From Planctomycetota bacterium (GTDB lineage: Bacteria > Planctomycetota > UBA1135 > GCA-002686595), in assembly GCA_016714045.1 (NCBI GenBank), contig JADJNY010000007.1, positions 186,001 through 250,000 on the forward strand: 64,000 bases of DNA, read 5' to 3'. Both the position numbers and the translations under genes were made by a program. This document shows, piece by piece, positions 18,400 through 26,477 of the stretch. The notes under the pieces are model-generated. The model did not search any database. It worked only from the letters and a program-made list of their open reading frames with translations, and had not been told where the DNA came from. The first letter of the stretch is position 1. Every line of letters begins with the position of its first letter.

Positions 18400-19971
18400 C
18401 TACCAGGTGAACAGCGTCCCGTTCGACGCGTTGAACGTCGCCGGCGGACAGAACGACGCTGCCGCGTTGCGGTAGTACACCGCGTAGTACGCCGTCAGTC
18501 CCGACCCGACGGGCGTGCCGCCGCGCACGGAGAGCGAGACGGTGCTCGTCGAGTCCGGGAAGACCGCCGCGCCTGCGGCCAGCGCGACGGTGCGCAGTCG
18601 GATCAACGCGCCGCCCGCGCAGCGCAGCCCGTCGCCGAACACGGTCGCGCCGACGAGGTTCACGTCGCCCTTGAGGAAGATGCAGTTGCCCGTCGCGTTC
18701 ATGCCCGAACCGTCCAGGCGCGCCGTGCCGAGCAGCGCCGAGCCGCTCATCGTCAGGTGCGCGCCCGCCGCGTTGAACGAGCTCGCGCAGCCGTTGCCCG
18801 GAGCGCCGAAGTTGGAGCACGGGCACGGCGTGAACACGCTGGGGTCGAGCCCGTCGCCGGCGCAATACTCGAAGAAGTTCAGCGTCGGGACGCAGCTCAC
18901 GTTCGCGAACAGCTCGAGGTGAAAGTTCGAGTACGGCCCGTCGGTGACCCCGCCGGATCCGATCGGCCCGCCGAAGAAGTGACAGCCGGCGTACGCCGGC
19001 ACGCCGTCGATGCGGAACGCGTCGTCTCCGATCGCGTCCGACCCGGCTTCGCCGCCGGGGTTGGGCAGCCCGACCGCGCCGTTCGCGGGGTAGGTCGGCG
19101 CGAGCGCGCCGGCCGGGCCGTCGAAGCGCGTGCCGTCGTAGCCCGCGGCCTCTTGCATCGTCGCCGGCAACCCCTGTCTCCACCCGATGCCCGAGTGCGC
19201 GGGCCCCGCCCCGTCCGCGGGGCAGCCCGCGAGGAGCGGCCCGGCCTCGCTCGTCGAGCTCGTCGCGCTCGGGAAGCTGAACGTCCATGCGAACGCATCG
19301 TCCGTGTTCGCGGAGTACGACCCGTCACCGTCGGCGAGCATCGTGAAGCTCGCGCTCGAACCAGCGAGGTCGACGTTCAACGTCCAGCAGCCCTCGATGC
19401 CCGGCGTGGCGGCGCCGGGGAGCCCCGTCAGCAGGAACGGTCCGCCCTGCGGCGGGCCCGCGACGGGACCCGAGCAGAGCGTGCTCCACGTCTGGTGGAA
19501 TGCGATCGCCATCGACGTGCTGCCGCTGACCGATTCCGAGCAGTAGGCGATCTGGAACCCGTCGATGCTGTACGAGTTCGAGCACCCGGACGCCGATCCG
19601 GGCGCGGAGCCGGCCGGGACGGCCGCGGGGTTCCACACGACGTTCGGCGAACTCGTGCTCGGGACACGTCCCGGCGCGGTCCAGGTCTCGCTCGAGAGCG
19701 TCGGGACCCAGTAGCTCGACGGGACCGTGTTGTTGTAGACGATCTCCGACCCCGCGCCCCCCGCGAGCGACTGCGCCGCGCCGCGGGTCCACTGTCCGGT
19801 CGCGAGGTGGTAGGTGCCCGCGTGGCGCGCGGGCGCCGTCCGGCTCGTGAAGCGCCGGAGCTCTTGCTTCGGCGCCTGCTGCGCGCCGGCCGATCCCGAG
19901 AGGAGGGCGCAGGCGAGGAGGAGGTAGAGCGAGGGGGCCTGAGAGCTGCGTCGAGCGGGAACCGGGCGCAT
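18400..19971 (-). CDS. Secreted protein with planctomycete Cys-rich C-terminal domain
   Basis: This 523-residue protein has a signal peptide (hydrophobic LYLLLACALLSGSAGA). A beta-rich region of unknown family follows, with many Ser, Gly and Pro residues. From about residue 368 the C-terminal domain begins: CAGDG, CPCSN, GNGC, GDVN, FGDGLRCAGGALIRL, then YYRNAA, FCPPATFN and NGTLFTW. The same domain ends two other proteins in this window (22410-23792 and 41364-42470), each behind an unrelated N-terminal part, so it probably has a general role such as surface attachment or sorting. No enzymatic motif was found in the N-terminal part. Confidence 0.75.
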   Translation of the reverse strand: MRPVPARRSSQAPSLYLLLACALLSGSAGAQQAPKQELRRFTSRTAPARHAGTYHLATGQWTRGAAQSLAGGAGSEIVYNNTVPSSYWVPTLSSETWTAPGRVPSTSSPNVVWNPAAVPAGSAPGSASGCSNSYSIDGFQIAYCSESVSGSTSMAIAFHQTWSTLCSGPVAGPPQGGPFLLTGLPGAATPGIEGCWTLNVDLAGSSASFTMLADGDGSYSANTDDAFAWTFSFPSATSSTSEAGPLLAGCPADGAGPAHSGIGWRQGLPATMQEAAGYDGTRFDGPAGALAPTYPANGAVGLPNPGGEAGSDAIGDDAFRIDGVPAYAGCHFFGGPIGSGGVTDGPYSNFHLELFANVSCVPTLNFFEYCAGDGLDPSVFTPCPCSNFGAPGNGCASSFNAAGAHLTMSGSALLGTARLDGSGMNATGNCIFLKGDVNLVGATVFGDGLRCAGGALIRLRTVALAAGAAVFPDSTSTVSLSVRGGTPVGSGLTAYYAVYYRNAAASFCPPATFNASNGTLFTW

Positions 19972-20121
19972 GGCAGGACTCGTGATGGGGCTGGAAATCG
20001 GGGGGAGCGAAAGCCCGCACTCGCGGACCTCCCGATGCTGCTAGTGGCCCGAGCACGGCGCGTTGCAAAGACGTTCGCGAATTCTACACGGCCCGCCGAC
20101 TGCGCCCCGGTCCGCGCGCCC

Positions 20122-22170
20122 TCAGTCCAGGTCGAGCAAGCCCATCCGGTTCCCATCGGACAGGGTCGAGGTGAGGGCGCGGTAGTCGAGCGTGCGCGCG
20201 TACAGGCTCCGCCAGGGGACCGCAGCGCGGTCGCCGATCCGGCCGAGCGCCGTGAGCGCCGCCGCACGCGTGGAAGACGCGTGCTCGGGACGGCGCAAGA
20301 GCGCGAGGAGCGGCTCCACCGCGCGGTCGTCGCCGACGAGCGCGAGCGCGGCGCAGGTCCGTTCCAGCGCGTACGCGTTGCGCTCGCGCACGACGAGCTC
20401 GACGAGCGCGGGGACGAGCTCCTCGTCCTCGAGCAGAGCGAGCCCGAGCGCGACCGAAGGCAGCTCGTGCACGCGCCGGTCCGCGGCCGCGAGGCGCGCG
20501 CGCAGCGTCGCGCGTCCTTCGGGGGCGCCGAGCAGGCCGAGCGCGCTCGCGACGTGCTCGAGCACGGAGGGATCGGCGTTCTCGGCGAGCTCCTTCGCGA
20601 GCAGCGGCAGCGCGCCGCGCACGCGGGCGAGTCCCGCGCCGATCGCGGCCGCGCCGAGCTCTTCCGGCGAGCGCGCCGTCGCGAGCGCGCGCACGAGTGC
20701 CTCCGCGCTGGCCTTCGCCGGCGGATCCTCCGGATCGCGGCCGTGCTCCAGGACCCCGAGCGCGAGCGCCGCGAACCCGCGCTCGCGTTGGTTGCCGCGC
20801 TCGAGGCGCTGGAGGAAGCGCTCGCGCGCGAGGGCGGCGGCCTCGCCGTCGGGGTCGCGCGCGCCGATGCGCGCGAGCGTCACGACGGCGAACTCGCGCG
20901 CGAGCACGTCGCCGGCGTTGGTCGCGTGGAAGAGCGCCGCGCGCACGGCGGCGTCGAGCGGCTCGTCCGTCGGCTCGGCGACGTCGCCGAGCGCGAGCAG
21001 CGCGCCCTGCACGACCTCGTTGCGCTCGTTCGGGTCGGCGGCGCGCGCGAGCAAGGTCTGCAGCACGCGCTCGCGCTCCGCGGGGTTCGTCGCGCGGCGC
21101 GCGAGCGAACGGGGCACGTGCGCGCGCAGTTCGGGGGCGAGGGCCGCGTCCGCGAGCGCGGCGAAGAGCGGCTCCAGACCACTCGCGCCCGCGGGCGCCG
21201 GCGCGGGCGCGCGGTCGGCGTACGGGACGCCGCTCACGGGTCCGCATAGACCGAGCGCGAGCACGACCGCGCTGCCGAGCTCGCGCTCCTCCGCCGCCCG
21301 AACGCGCGCGAGCGCGGCTTCGAGGTGGTGCGCGGCGTAGCGGCGGACGTCGGGGTTCGGCGTGCGCTCCGCGAGCAGGCCGAGACCGTAGGCGGCGAGC
21401 GCACGCAGGCGCGTCGGAACGGCGCGCCCGCCGAGGCGCGTCCGCGCGGTCTCCGCGTCGTCGAGCAGCAGGACGAGCTCCGGCGCCGATGCTTCGTGCC
21501 CGAGCACGCCGACGGCGACGAGCGCCGCCTCGGCGACGGGCTGCGAGCTCGATCCGACGCGCGCGAAGCACGCCTCCACCGCCGCGGCGGCCGAGGCCCG
21601 ACTGCGTCCATCGCACGCGCGTCCGAGCGCGAGCACGGCGCGGCGGAGGACCGCGTCCTCGGTGCTCTCGCGGGTGAAGTGCAGCGCCGCGTCGACGATG
21701 CGCTCGTCGATCCGCTCCCAGTCGACGTGCGCGCCGAGCTCGTCACCGGTTCCGGTCCCGGACGCGAGCGCGTCGACGTGCCGGCGGAGCGCGAGGTACT
21801 CGTCCTGGTTCAGAGCCCACCACGTCGCCCAACTCGATCCGTCCGCGTCGGAGCCGAACACACCGGTCGCTGCTCCAGCGGAGCCGGGCCCGCCGGGACC
21901 CGGGTTGGGTCCGTGCGGAGCACGCGGATCGAGCCGACCCGGCCCGTTCGCGGTCGGCGCGGAGCCCGGCGGTGGGGAGGTCGCGCTCGCGCCGCCCTGC
22001 TGGCCGGGGATCGGCTCCGCGCGCACGAAGCCCGGCGCGAGGTCGCTCGGACCGCGGTAGGGCGTCGGATTCGGCCCGGCGGGCGTGACGGGCACCGTGT
22101 CCACCGGCGGGTTGGGCCGCGTGTCGTAGATCTGCGCCACGAACAGGAGCGCGAGGAGCGAGTGGAGCAT
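20122..22170 (-). CDS. Exported HEAT-repeat protein
   Basis: This 682-residue protein begins with a short hydrophobic leader (MLHSLLALLFVAQI) and a Pro/Gly-rich linker to about residue 110. The rest is built of helical HEAT-like repeats, with recurring units such as AALVAVGVLGHEASAPELV, ALGLLGAPEGRATLRARL and AALTALGRIGDRAAVPWRSL. Such solenoids act as protein-binding scaffolds; no catalytic motif is visible. The ATG at 22170 was chosen because it starts the leader; the frame continues upstream into non-coding sequence. It ends near the start of the preceding secreted-protein gene, which is on the same strand. Confidence 0.75.
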   Translation of the reverse strand: MLHSLLALLFVAQIYDTRPNPPVDTVPVTPAGPNPTPYRGPSDLAPGFVRAEPIPGQQGGASATSPPPGSAPTANGPGRLDPRAPHGPNPGPGGPGSAGAATGVFGSDADGSSWATWWALNQDEYLALRRHVDALASGTGTGDELGAHVDWERIDERIVDAALHFTRESTEDAVLRRAVLALGRACDGRSRASAAAAVEACFARVGSSSQPVAEAALVAVGVLGHEASAPELVLLLDDAETARTRLGGRAVPTRLRALAAYGLGLLAERTPNPDVRRYAAHHLEAALARVRAAEERELGSAVVLALGLCGPVSGVPYADRAPAPAPAGASGLEPLFAALADAALAPELRAHVPRSLARRATNPAERERVLQTLLARAADPNERNEVVQGALLALGDVAEPTDEPLDAAVRAALFHATNAGDVLAREFAVVTLARIGARDPDGEAAALARERFLQRLERGNQRERGFAALALGVLEHGRDPEDPPAKASAEALVRALATARSPEELGAAAIGAGLARVRGALPLLAKELAENADPSVLEHVASALGLLGAPEGRATLRARLAAADRRVHELPSVALGLALLEDEELVPALVELVVRERNAYALERTCAALALVGDDRAVEPLLALLRRPEHASSTRAAALTALGRIGDRAAVPWRSLYARTLDYRALTSTLSDGNRMGLLDLD

Positions 22171-22409
22171 GGGGACGTGCGGAGTTCGGGAAAACCTCGT
22201 GGGGAGCGCTCGGGCCGATCTCCGGCGCGCCCCGCCGCGCCACACTAGCGTCCGGAGTCCACCCGGCTACAGACCGCGGGCCCCGAGCCGCGCGCGCCTC
22301 TCAGGAGTGGGGCGCCGCCTGCGGCGCTCGCGCGAACTCGGCCCGGCGCTGCGCGCGATTCGCGGCTCACGGCGAGCGTTCGCGGGGCCGACCCGCCGCG
22401 CGGCCGACG

Positions 22410-23792
22410 CTACCAGACGACCTGGAAGCCGTTCGTCGCGTTGAAGGTCGCGGGCGGGCAGAACGCCGCCGCGGCGTTGCGGTAATACGTCTGGTAGAAG
22501 CGCATCGCGCCGCTGCCCGGCGTCACGAGGCCGCGCACGGAGACGCTCGCGTTCCCGACCTCGGGGTACTGCGCGCTGCCGCTCGGCGTGGCCTTCGAAC
22601 CGAGGCGGATCAAGCTCCCGCCCGCGCACAAGACGCCGTCGCCGAAGACCGTGCCCGCGGCGACGCGCGCGTCGCCCTGCAGGAAGATCGCGGACGTGCT
22701 CGCGACCGCGGGCATGCCCGAGGCGAGGAGCACGAGCGTGTCCGTGGGGAGCTGGCGCCCGCTCGCCGAGAGCAGCGCGCCGGTCGCGTTGACGGAGTTC
22801 GCGCATCCGCGGCCCGCGCCGCCCGTGTTCGCGCAGGGGCACGCCGTCGCGAGCGAGCCGTCGCCCGCGCAGAACGCGATGCCGGGGAGGCACGCACCGG
22901 CGAAGATGCAGTCGACCCACTCGGGGTGGTCGATGAACGGGTTGCGGTTCCCCTGGAACGAGTAGACGACGTCGTTGCGATGGCGCTCCTTGTCGTCGGG
23001 CGGATCCTGGCGGTTCCACACGAGGAGCTGGGACAGGAGGCCCATGTACGCGACCGACTCGTTGTTGCCCGTCGACGAGTTCGAGATCAGCGTCGTGTTG
23101 TCGGTCAGGATGAGGTCGGGCTCGGGCGCGCCCGTGATCCCGTGGGAGCCGCCCGCGTAGCGCACGTCGAGGTAGAAGAGCGCGCGCGCGACGTCGCCGC
23201 GGCGGTCCTTCCACGTCTCCCAGCTCCCGAGCGTCGGCGACGACGACGTCCAGTTCGAATTCCCCGGGTAGACGCCGCTGCCGCCGCCCGTGCCATTCGT
23301 CGCGACCGTGACCTCCTCCGTGCAGCCGCTCGAGCAGCTGCGGTAGGGCTTGTTGCCGCGGTCGGAGTTCCAGGTGATGTCGCAGAGGAACAGGTGGTGG
23401 CAGTCCGAGTACGGGTAGTTGTCCGCGCCGTCGACCGGGAAGCCCCACGAGTTCGGCCAGGTGTGCTCGCGGTTGTAGAAGGTGTTCCCACCGCCCTGCT
23501 TCGCGAACACCTGGTTCTTGTAGAGGTCGAGGATCTGCGTCGCGTTCGCCGGGTTCTGGTCGGCGGACTCGAGCACGTCCCAGGTGTCCGTCGCACTCGC
23601 CGTGTAGGGGATCTTCGTGTGGTCGTCGATGCGCGCGTGGAGCGTCGTGCGCAGGGTCGCGCCGGTCGTCGGGTCGATCGAGTTGTAATAGCCCGCGGGG
23701 ATCTGGGCGAAGGCCGCGGCGCTCTGCAGCGCGAGCGCGGCGAGGATGCGTGCGGCGCGGAGCGCGGGGCGGGGGGAGGAGGCGTGGGGCAT
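22410..23792 (-). CDS. Secreted endonuclease I family nuclease with Cys-rich C-terminal domain
   Basis: This 460-residue exported protein has a signal peptide ending near AAAFAQ. Residues of about 35-300 match the endonuclease I (EndA/NucM) family, with the catalytic block REHTWPNSWGFP, then SDCHHLFLCDITWNSDRGN, RGDVARALFYLDVRYA and late HRNDVVYSFQGNRNPFIDHPEWV. These enzymes are metal-dependent extracellular nucleases, so nutrient DNA scavenging is a plausible role. From about residue 305 it carries the CAGDG/CPCAN/YYRNAA C-terminal domain shared with two other window proteins. The frame is open far upstream through a pentanucleotide repeat; the ATG at 23792 is chosen because it gives a proper signal peptide. 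Confidence 0.85.
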   Translation of the reverse strand: MPHASSPRPALRAARILAALALQSAAAFAQIPAGYYNSIDPTTGATLRTTLHARIDDHTKIPYTASATDTWDVLESADQNPANATQILDLYKNQVFAKQGGGNTFYNREHTWPNSWGFPVDGADNYPYSDCHHLFLCDITWNSDRGNKPYRSCSSGCTEEVTVATNGTGGGSGVYPGNSNWTSSSPTLGSWETWKDRRGDVARALFYLDVRYAGGSHGITGAPEPDLILTDNTTLISNSSTGNNESVAYMGLLSQLLVWNRQDPPDDKERHRNDVVYSFQGNRNPFIDHPEWVDCIFAGACLPGIAFCAGDGSLATACPCANTGGAGRGCANSVNATGALLSASGRQLPTDTLVLLASGMPAVASTSAIFLQGDARVAAGTVFGDGVLCAGGSLIRLGSKATPSGSAQYPEVGNASVSVRGLVTPGSGAMRFYQTYYRNAAAAFCPPATFNATNGFQVVW

Positions 23793-24254
23793 GGGCTGGA
23801 GGGGAGCCGGATGGAGAAGTCTACGACTGGTCGGGGCGGGGCGCGGCTGGGACGGCACGGCACGGCACGGCACGGCACGGCACGGCACGGCACGGCACGG
23901 CACGGCACGGCACGGCACGGCACGGCACGGCACGGCACGGCACGGCACGGAAGGACGGTTCTCGGGGGGGGAGGGTTCCGTGGCTTGGGGCGGGGAGTGG
24001 GAGGGTGGTCCGACGGCTCGTGTCGGTCGGGGTGGAGCTGCCAGGTGGGACGACGCGAGGAGAGGGGCGCAACGGAACACATTCGGATGCTCCGCATTCC
24101 GGACCCCGCACAAGCTCGGGCCGGAGGACTCACCGCGTGCTTGCGCGGGGTTCTAGGGGCTCTCAGCTTCGGGCGCGGGGGGCGGGGCGCGCGAGCGGCC
24201 ACGGAGGTCGTGGATACGACTCGAGCCTCGGCGCTGCACGAGGCGTGCGGGGGC
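23793..24254. other. Gene-free leader/intergenic stretch with repeat tract
   Basis: Between the nuclease start and the stop of the reductase gene upstream on the same strand there are 462 bases without a convincing gene. The frames that stay open here do so because the repeat has no stop in any frame and the sequence is GC-rich. It must hold the nuclease promoter, but no clear -35/-10 or ribosome site was identified. The only structured element is the pentanucleotide tract. Confidence 0.6.
23852..23950. repeat. (ACGGC)n pentanucleotide microsatellite, 19.8 copies
   Basis: The tract is 99 bases of perfect ACGGC repeats without one mismatch, ending 60 bases upstream of the nuclease start on the minus strand. 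Read on the nuclease strand, the unit (GCCGT) contains a GTG once per copy and never a stop in any frame. A perfect tract of this length is prone to slipped-strand length change. The unit is not a multiple of three, so any translated leader would change frame with copy number. Confidence 0.95.
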
Positions 24255-25427
24255 TCAGGCGTTCGCGGGGAGTCGGGCGCGCTGCGGGCGGATGAGGCGG
24301 GCGTAGGCTCGGGGGGAGCGGAGGAGGGAGCGGTAGGTGCGCTCGCCGGTCACGATTGCGACCATCGCCTCCGCGAACGCGCGGCCGCGCCAGGCGAGGA
24401 GGCGGTGGGCGAGGGCGGGCGATCCGTAGAGGAGACGCGCGAGGAGGCGCGCGCGGGCGAGCTCGCCCAGGAGCTCACGCTCGAGGTGCGCCGTGTACGC
24501 GCGCGCGGCTCGGTCGGGCGTCGCGCGCGTCTCGAGCAGCGCGCGCGCCGCGAGCTCGGCGCTGTGGGCGGCGATCGAGATGCCTTCGGCCGTCAGCGGA
24601 TCCGCGAGGCCCGCCGCGTCGCCGACGAGGAGCACGCCGTCGCGCGCCACGACGCGCCGCGGCCGCACGGGGATCAGGTAGCCCTTCGTCTCGATCGGGC
24701 CCGAGGCGACGATCTCGCTGCGCTCGAGGTAGAGCTCGAGCGCTCGGCGGAGCTCCAGGCGTCCGCGGCGGAACACGCCGACGCCGCAGGAAAGGTGCGC
24801 GCGCTTCGGGAAGATCCAGCCGTAGCCGCGGGGGAGCGCGTCGAGATCGAAGCGCGCCGTGCCGGAGTGCCGCGCGAAGAGCTCGGGCGCGACGGGGACC
24901 TCGGCCTCGAGCGCGGGGATCGCTTCGAGCGTGTCGGACCAGCCCGCGAGCGTCGCCGTCTTGCCGAGCACGCCATCGGCCGCGACGACCGCGCGCGCAC
25001 GGAGCGGACCGCGCGTCGTGTCGAGCTCGATCCCGTCCGCCGTACGCCGCAGCGCGACGACCGCGCGTCCCGTCTCGATGCGCGCGCCGGCGTCGCTCGC
25101 CGCGCGGACGAGCGCCGCGTCGAGCGTCGCGCGCGAGACCATGCGCACGATCGGCGCGGCGCGCTCGACACGCAGCACGAGCCCGCGCGTCGTCAGGTTG
25201 GCCTCGGCCGCGCGGCACGCGTGCTCCTCCGGGACGACGACGCCGGGCCAGTGCCGCAGCGCGCGTGCGACGACGCCGCCGCCGCACGTCTTGTCGCGCG
25301 GGAGCTCCTCGCGCTCCAGCAAGAGGACGTTGAGCCCGCCGAGCGCGAGGTGGAGCGCGGCCGTCGCGCCCGCAGGGCCGGCTCCGATCACCGCGACGGT
25401 CGTCGTTCCAGCGTTTTCCGCGGTCAT
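24255..25427 (-). CDS. Geranylgeranyl-reductase-family FAD oxidoreductase
   Basis: This 390-residue flavoprotein starts with the FAD-binding Rossmann motif VAVIGAGPAGATAALHLA and the family signature RDKTCGGGV. A second FAD motif, LLVGDAAGLADPLTAEGI, lies in the C-terminal half, and GYGWIFPK is also typical of the geranylgeranyl reductase family. Members saturate polyprenyl chains of isoprenoid lipids or quinones; some act on other substrates, so the exact reaction is open. The ATG at 25427 gives the standard N-terminus of this family. It is alone on its strand and divergent from the RraB-like gene. Confidence 0.85.
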   Translation of the reverse strand: MTAENAGTTTVAVIGAGPAGATAALHLALGGLNVLLLEREELPRDKTCGGGVVARALRHWPGVVVPEEHACRAAEANLTTRGLVLRVERAAPIVRMVSRATLDAALVRAASDAGARIETGRAVVALRRTADGIELDTTRGPLRARAVVAADGVLGKTATLAGWSDTLEAIPALEAEVPVAPELFARHSGTARFDLDALPRGYGWIFPKRAHLSCGVGVFRRGRLELRRALELYLERSEIVASGPIETKGYLIPVRPRRVVARDGVLLVGDAAGLADPLTAEGISIAAHSAELAARALLETRATPDRAARAYTAHLERELLGELARARLLARLLYGSPALAHRLLAWRGRAFAEAMVAIVTGERTYRSLLRSPRAYARLIRPQRARLPANA

Positions 25428-25586
25428 CGCGCGGAATCTACCGTGCCGAGGCAGCGCGGCAAGGCGTCGTTCGCGGTGTCCCCGAAAGATCCGAGGTGCG
25501 GTGCCGGGCGGCCCGAGCCGACCTGTATCCTCCGCGGCGAAGGCCGGGGTGATGCGGGAGACACCCGTCCCCGCGCCGGAGTTCCC

Positions 25587-25937
25587 ATGACCGCAACCAT
25601 GAAGACCCAGGCCGACCTCGAGAAGGCGTTCCGGGACATCCGCGCCAGCACCGGCTGGAACCTCGACGGCGACAACGCCTGGGGCTTCTTCTTCTTCGAC
25701 ACGGATCCCAAGCTGCTCGATCAGCTCTCCGACGAGCTCGTCACGGGCGGCTACCGGCGCGTGAACCTCTTCGAGATGGACGCGGACGGCTGGATGCTCC
25801 ACGTCGAGCGCGTCGAGCGCCACGACCCGGTCTCGCTCTTCGCGCGCAACGGCGTGCTGACGAAGATGGCGAAGGACCGCGGCATCGCGGCCTACGACGG
25901 CTGGGACGTCGCGCCGGTCGCGGTCAAGAAGGCGTAG
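25587..25937 (+). CDS. RraB-like ribonuclease E inhibitor domain protein
   Basis: This 116-residue acidic protein matches the RraB fold. The strand GFFFFDTD is followed by a helix, then the ELVTGGYRRVNLFE segment, a GWMLHVER strand, and the late YDGWDV motif characteristic of the family. In enterobacteria RraB binds and inhibits RNase E; here the domain may regulate another RNase or do something else. The ATG at 25587 is followed by a second ATG four codons later, so the first residues are uncertain. A P-loop kinase gene starts 62 bases downstream on the same strand. Confidence 0.75.
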   Translation: MTATMKTQADLEKAFRDIRASTGWNLDGDNAWGFFFFDTDPKLLDQLSDELVTGGYRRVNLFEMDADGWMLHVERVERHDPVSLFARNGVLTKMAKDRGIAAYDGWDVAPVAVKKA

Positions 25938-25999
25938 CTCGCGCGGACGCGGCGCAGCCCTTCACGGTGCGCGCGCGCGCCGGTATCGTCCCACGCTCG

Positions 26000-26443
26000 A
26001 TGGAAGCGGTGCTCCTGATCGGCCTCCAGGCGAGCGGCAAGTCGACGTTCTGCCGCGAGCAGTTCTTCGACACGCACGTGCGGCTCCACCCGCGGATCCT
26101 CCTGACCCGCGAGCGGGAGCGCGTGCTGCTCGACGCCTGCCTCGCCGCCCGCCTGCCGTTCGTCGTCGACGACACGAACGTGACGCGGGCCGAGCGCGGC
26201 TACTACATCGAGCTCGCCCGCTCGCGCGGCTTCCGCGTCGCGGGTTACTTTTTCCGCTCGCGCCTGCACGACGCGCTCGAGCGCAACCACCGCCGTCGTC
26301 CGCCGCTCCGCGTGGACGACGAGCTGATCCGGGCGACGAGCGCGCGCATCGAGCTGCCGAAGTTCGCGGAGGGCTTCGACGAGCTCCACTTCGTCGTCTC
26401 GCACCACGACGACAGCTTCAGCATCGAGGACTGGCGCGACTGA
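26000..26443 (+). CDS. P-loop kinase of the polynucleotide-kinase-like type
   Basis: This 147-residue protein starts with a Walker A loop (LLIGLQASGKSTFC). A Walker-B-like strand FVVDDTNVT follows, then a lid region rich in Arg (RNHRRRPPLRV). The size and order match small AAA-type kinases related to the kinase domain of T4 polynucleotide kinase and to predicted nucleotide kinases. The substrate, RNA 5' end or a small molecule, is not determined. The ATG at 26000 puts the P-loop near the N-terminus; an upstream in-frame start at 25967 is possible. It converges with the PhoX-like gene. Confidence 0.8.
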   Translation: MEAVLLIGLQASGKSTFCREQFFDTHVRLHPRILLTRERERVLLDACLAARLPFVVDDTNVTRAERGYYIELARSRGFRVAGYFFRSRLHDALERNHRRRPPLRVDDELIRATSARIELPKFAEGFDELHFVVSHHDDSFSIEDWRD

Positions 26444-26477
26444 GGCGGTGGCCGGCGCGAGGGCGGAGAGGCCTGCC

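Noticed and set aside
23852..23950. CRISPR-like or satellite array
   Set aside because: Units are 5 bases with no spacers, so it is a microsatellite and not a CRISPR array.
22410..24113. A longer nuclease protein with a repetitive PCRAV leader encoded by the pentanucleotide tract
   Set aside because: The leader has no coding-type codon bias and the ATG at 23792 starts a normal signal peptide. The open frame is a by-product of a repeat without stops.
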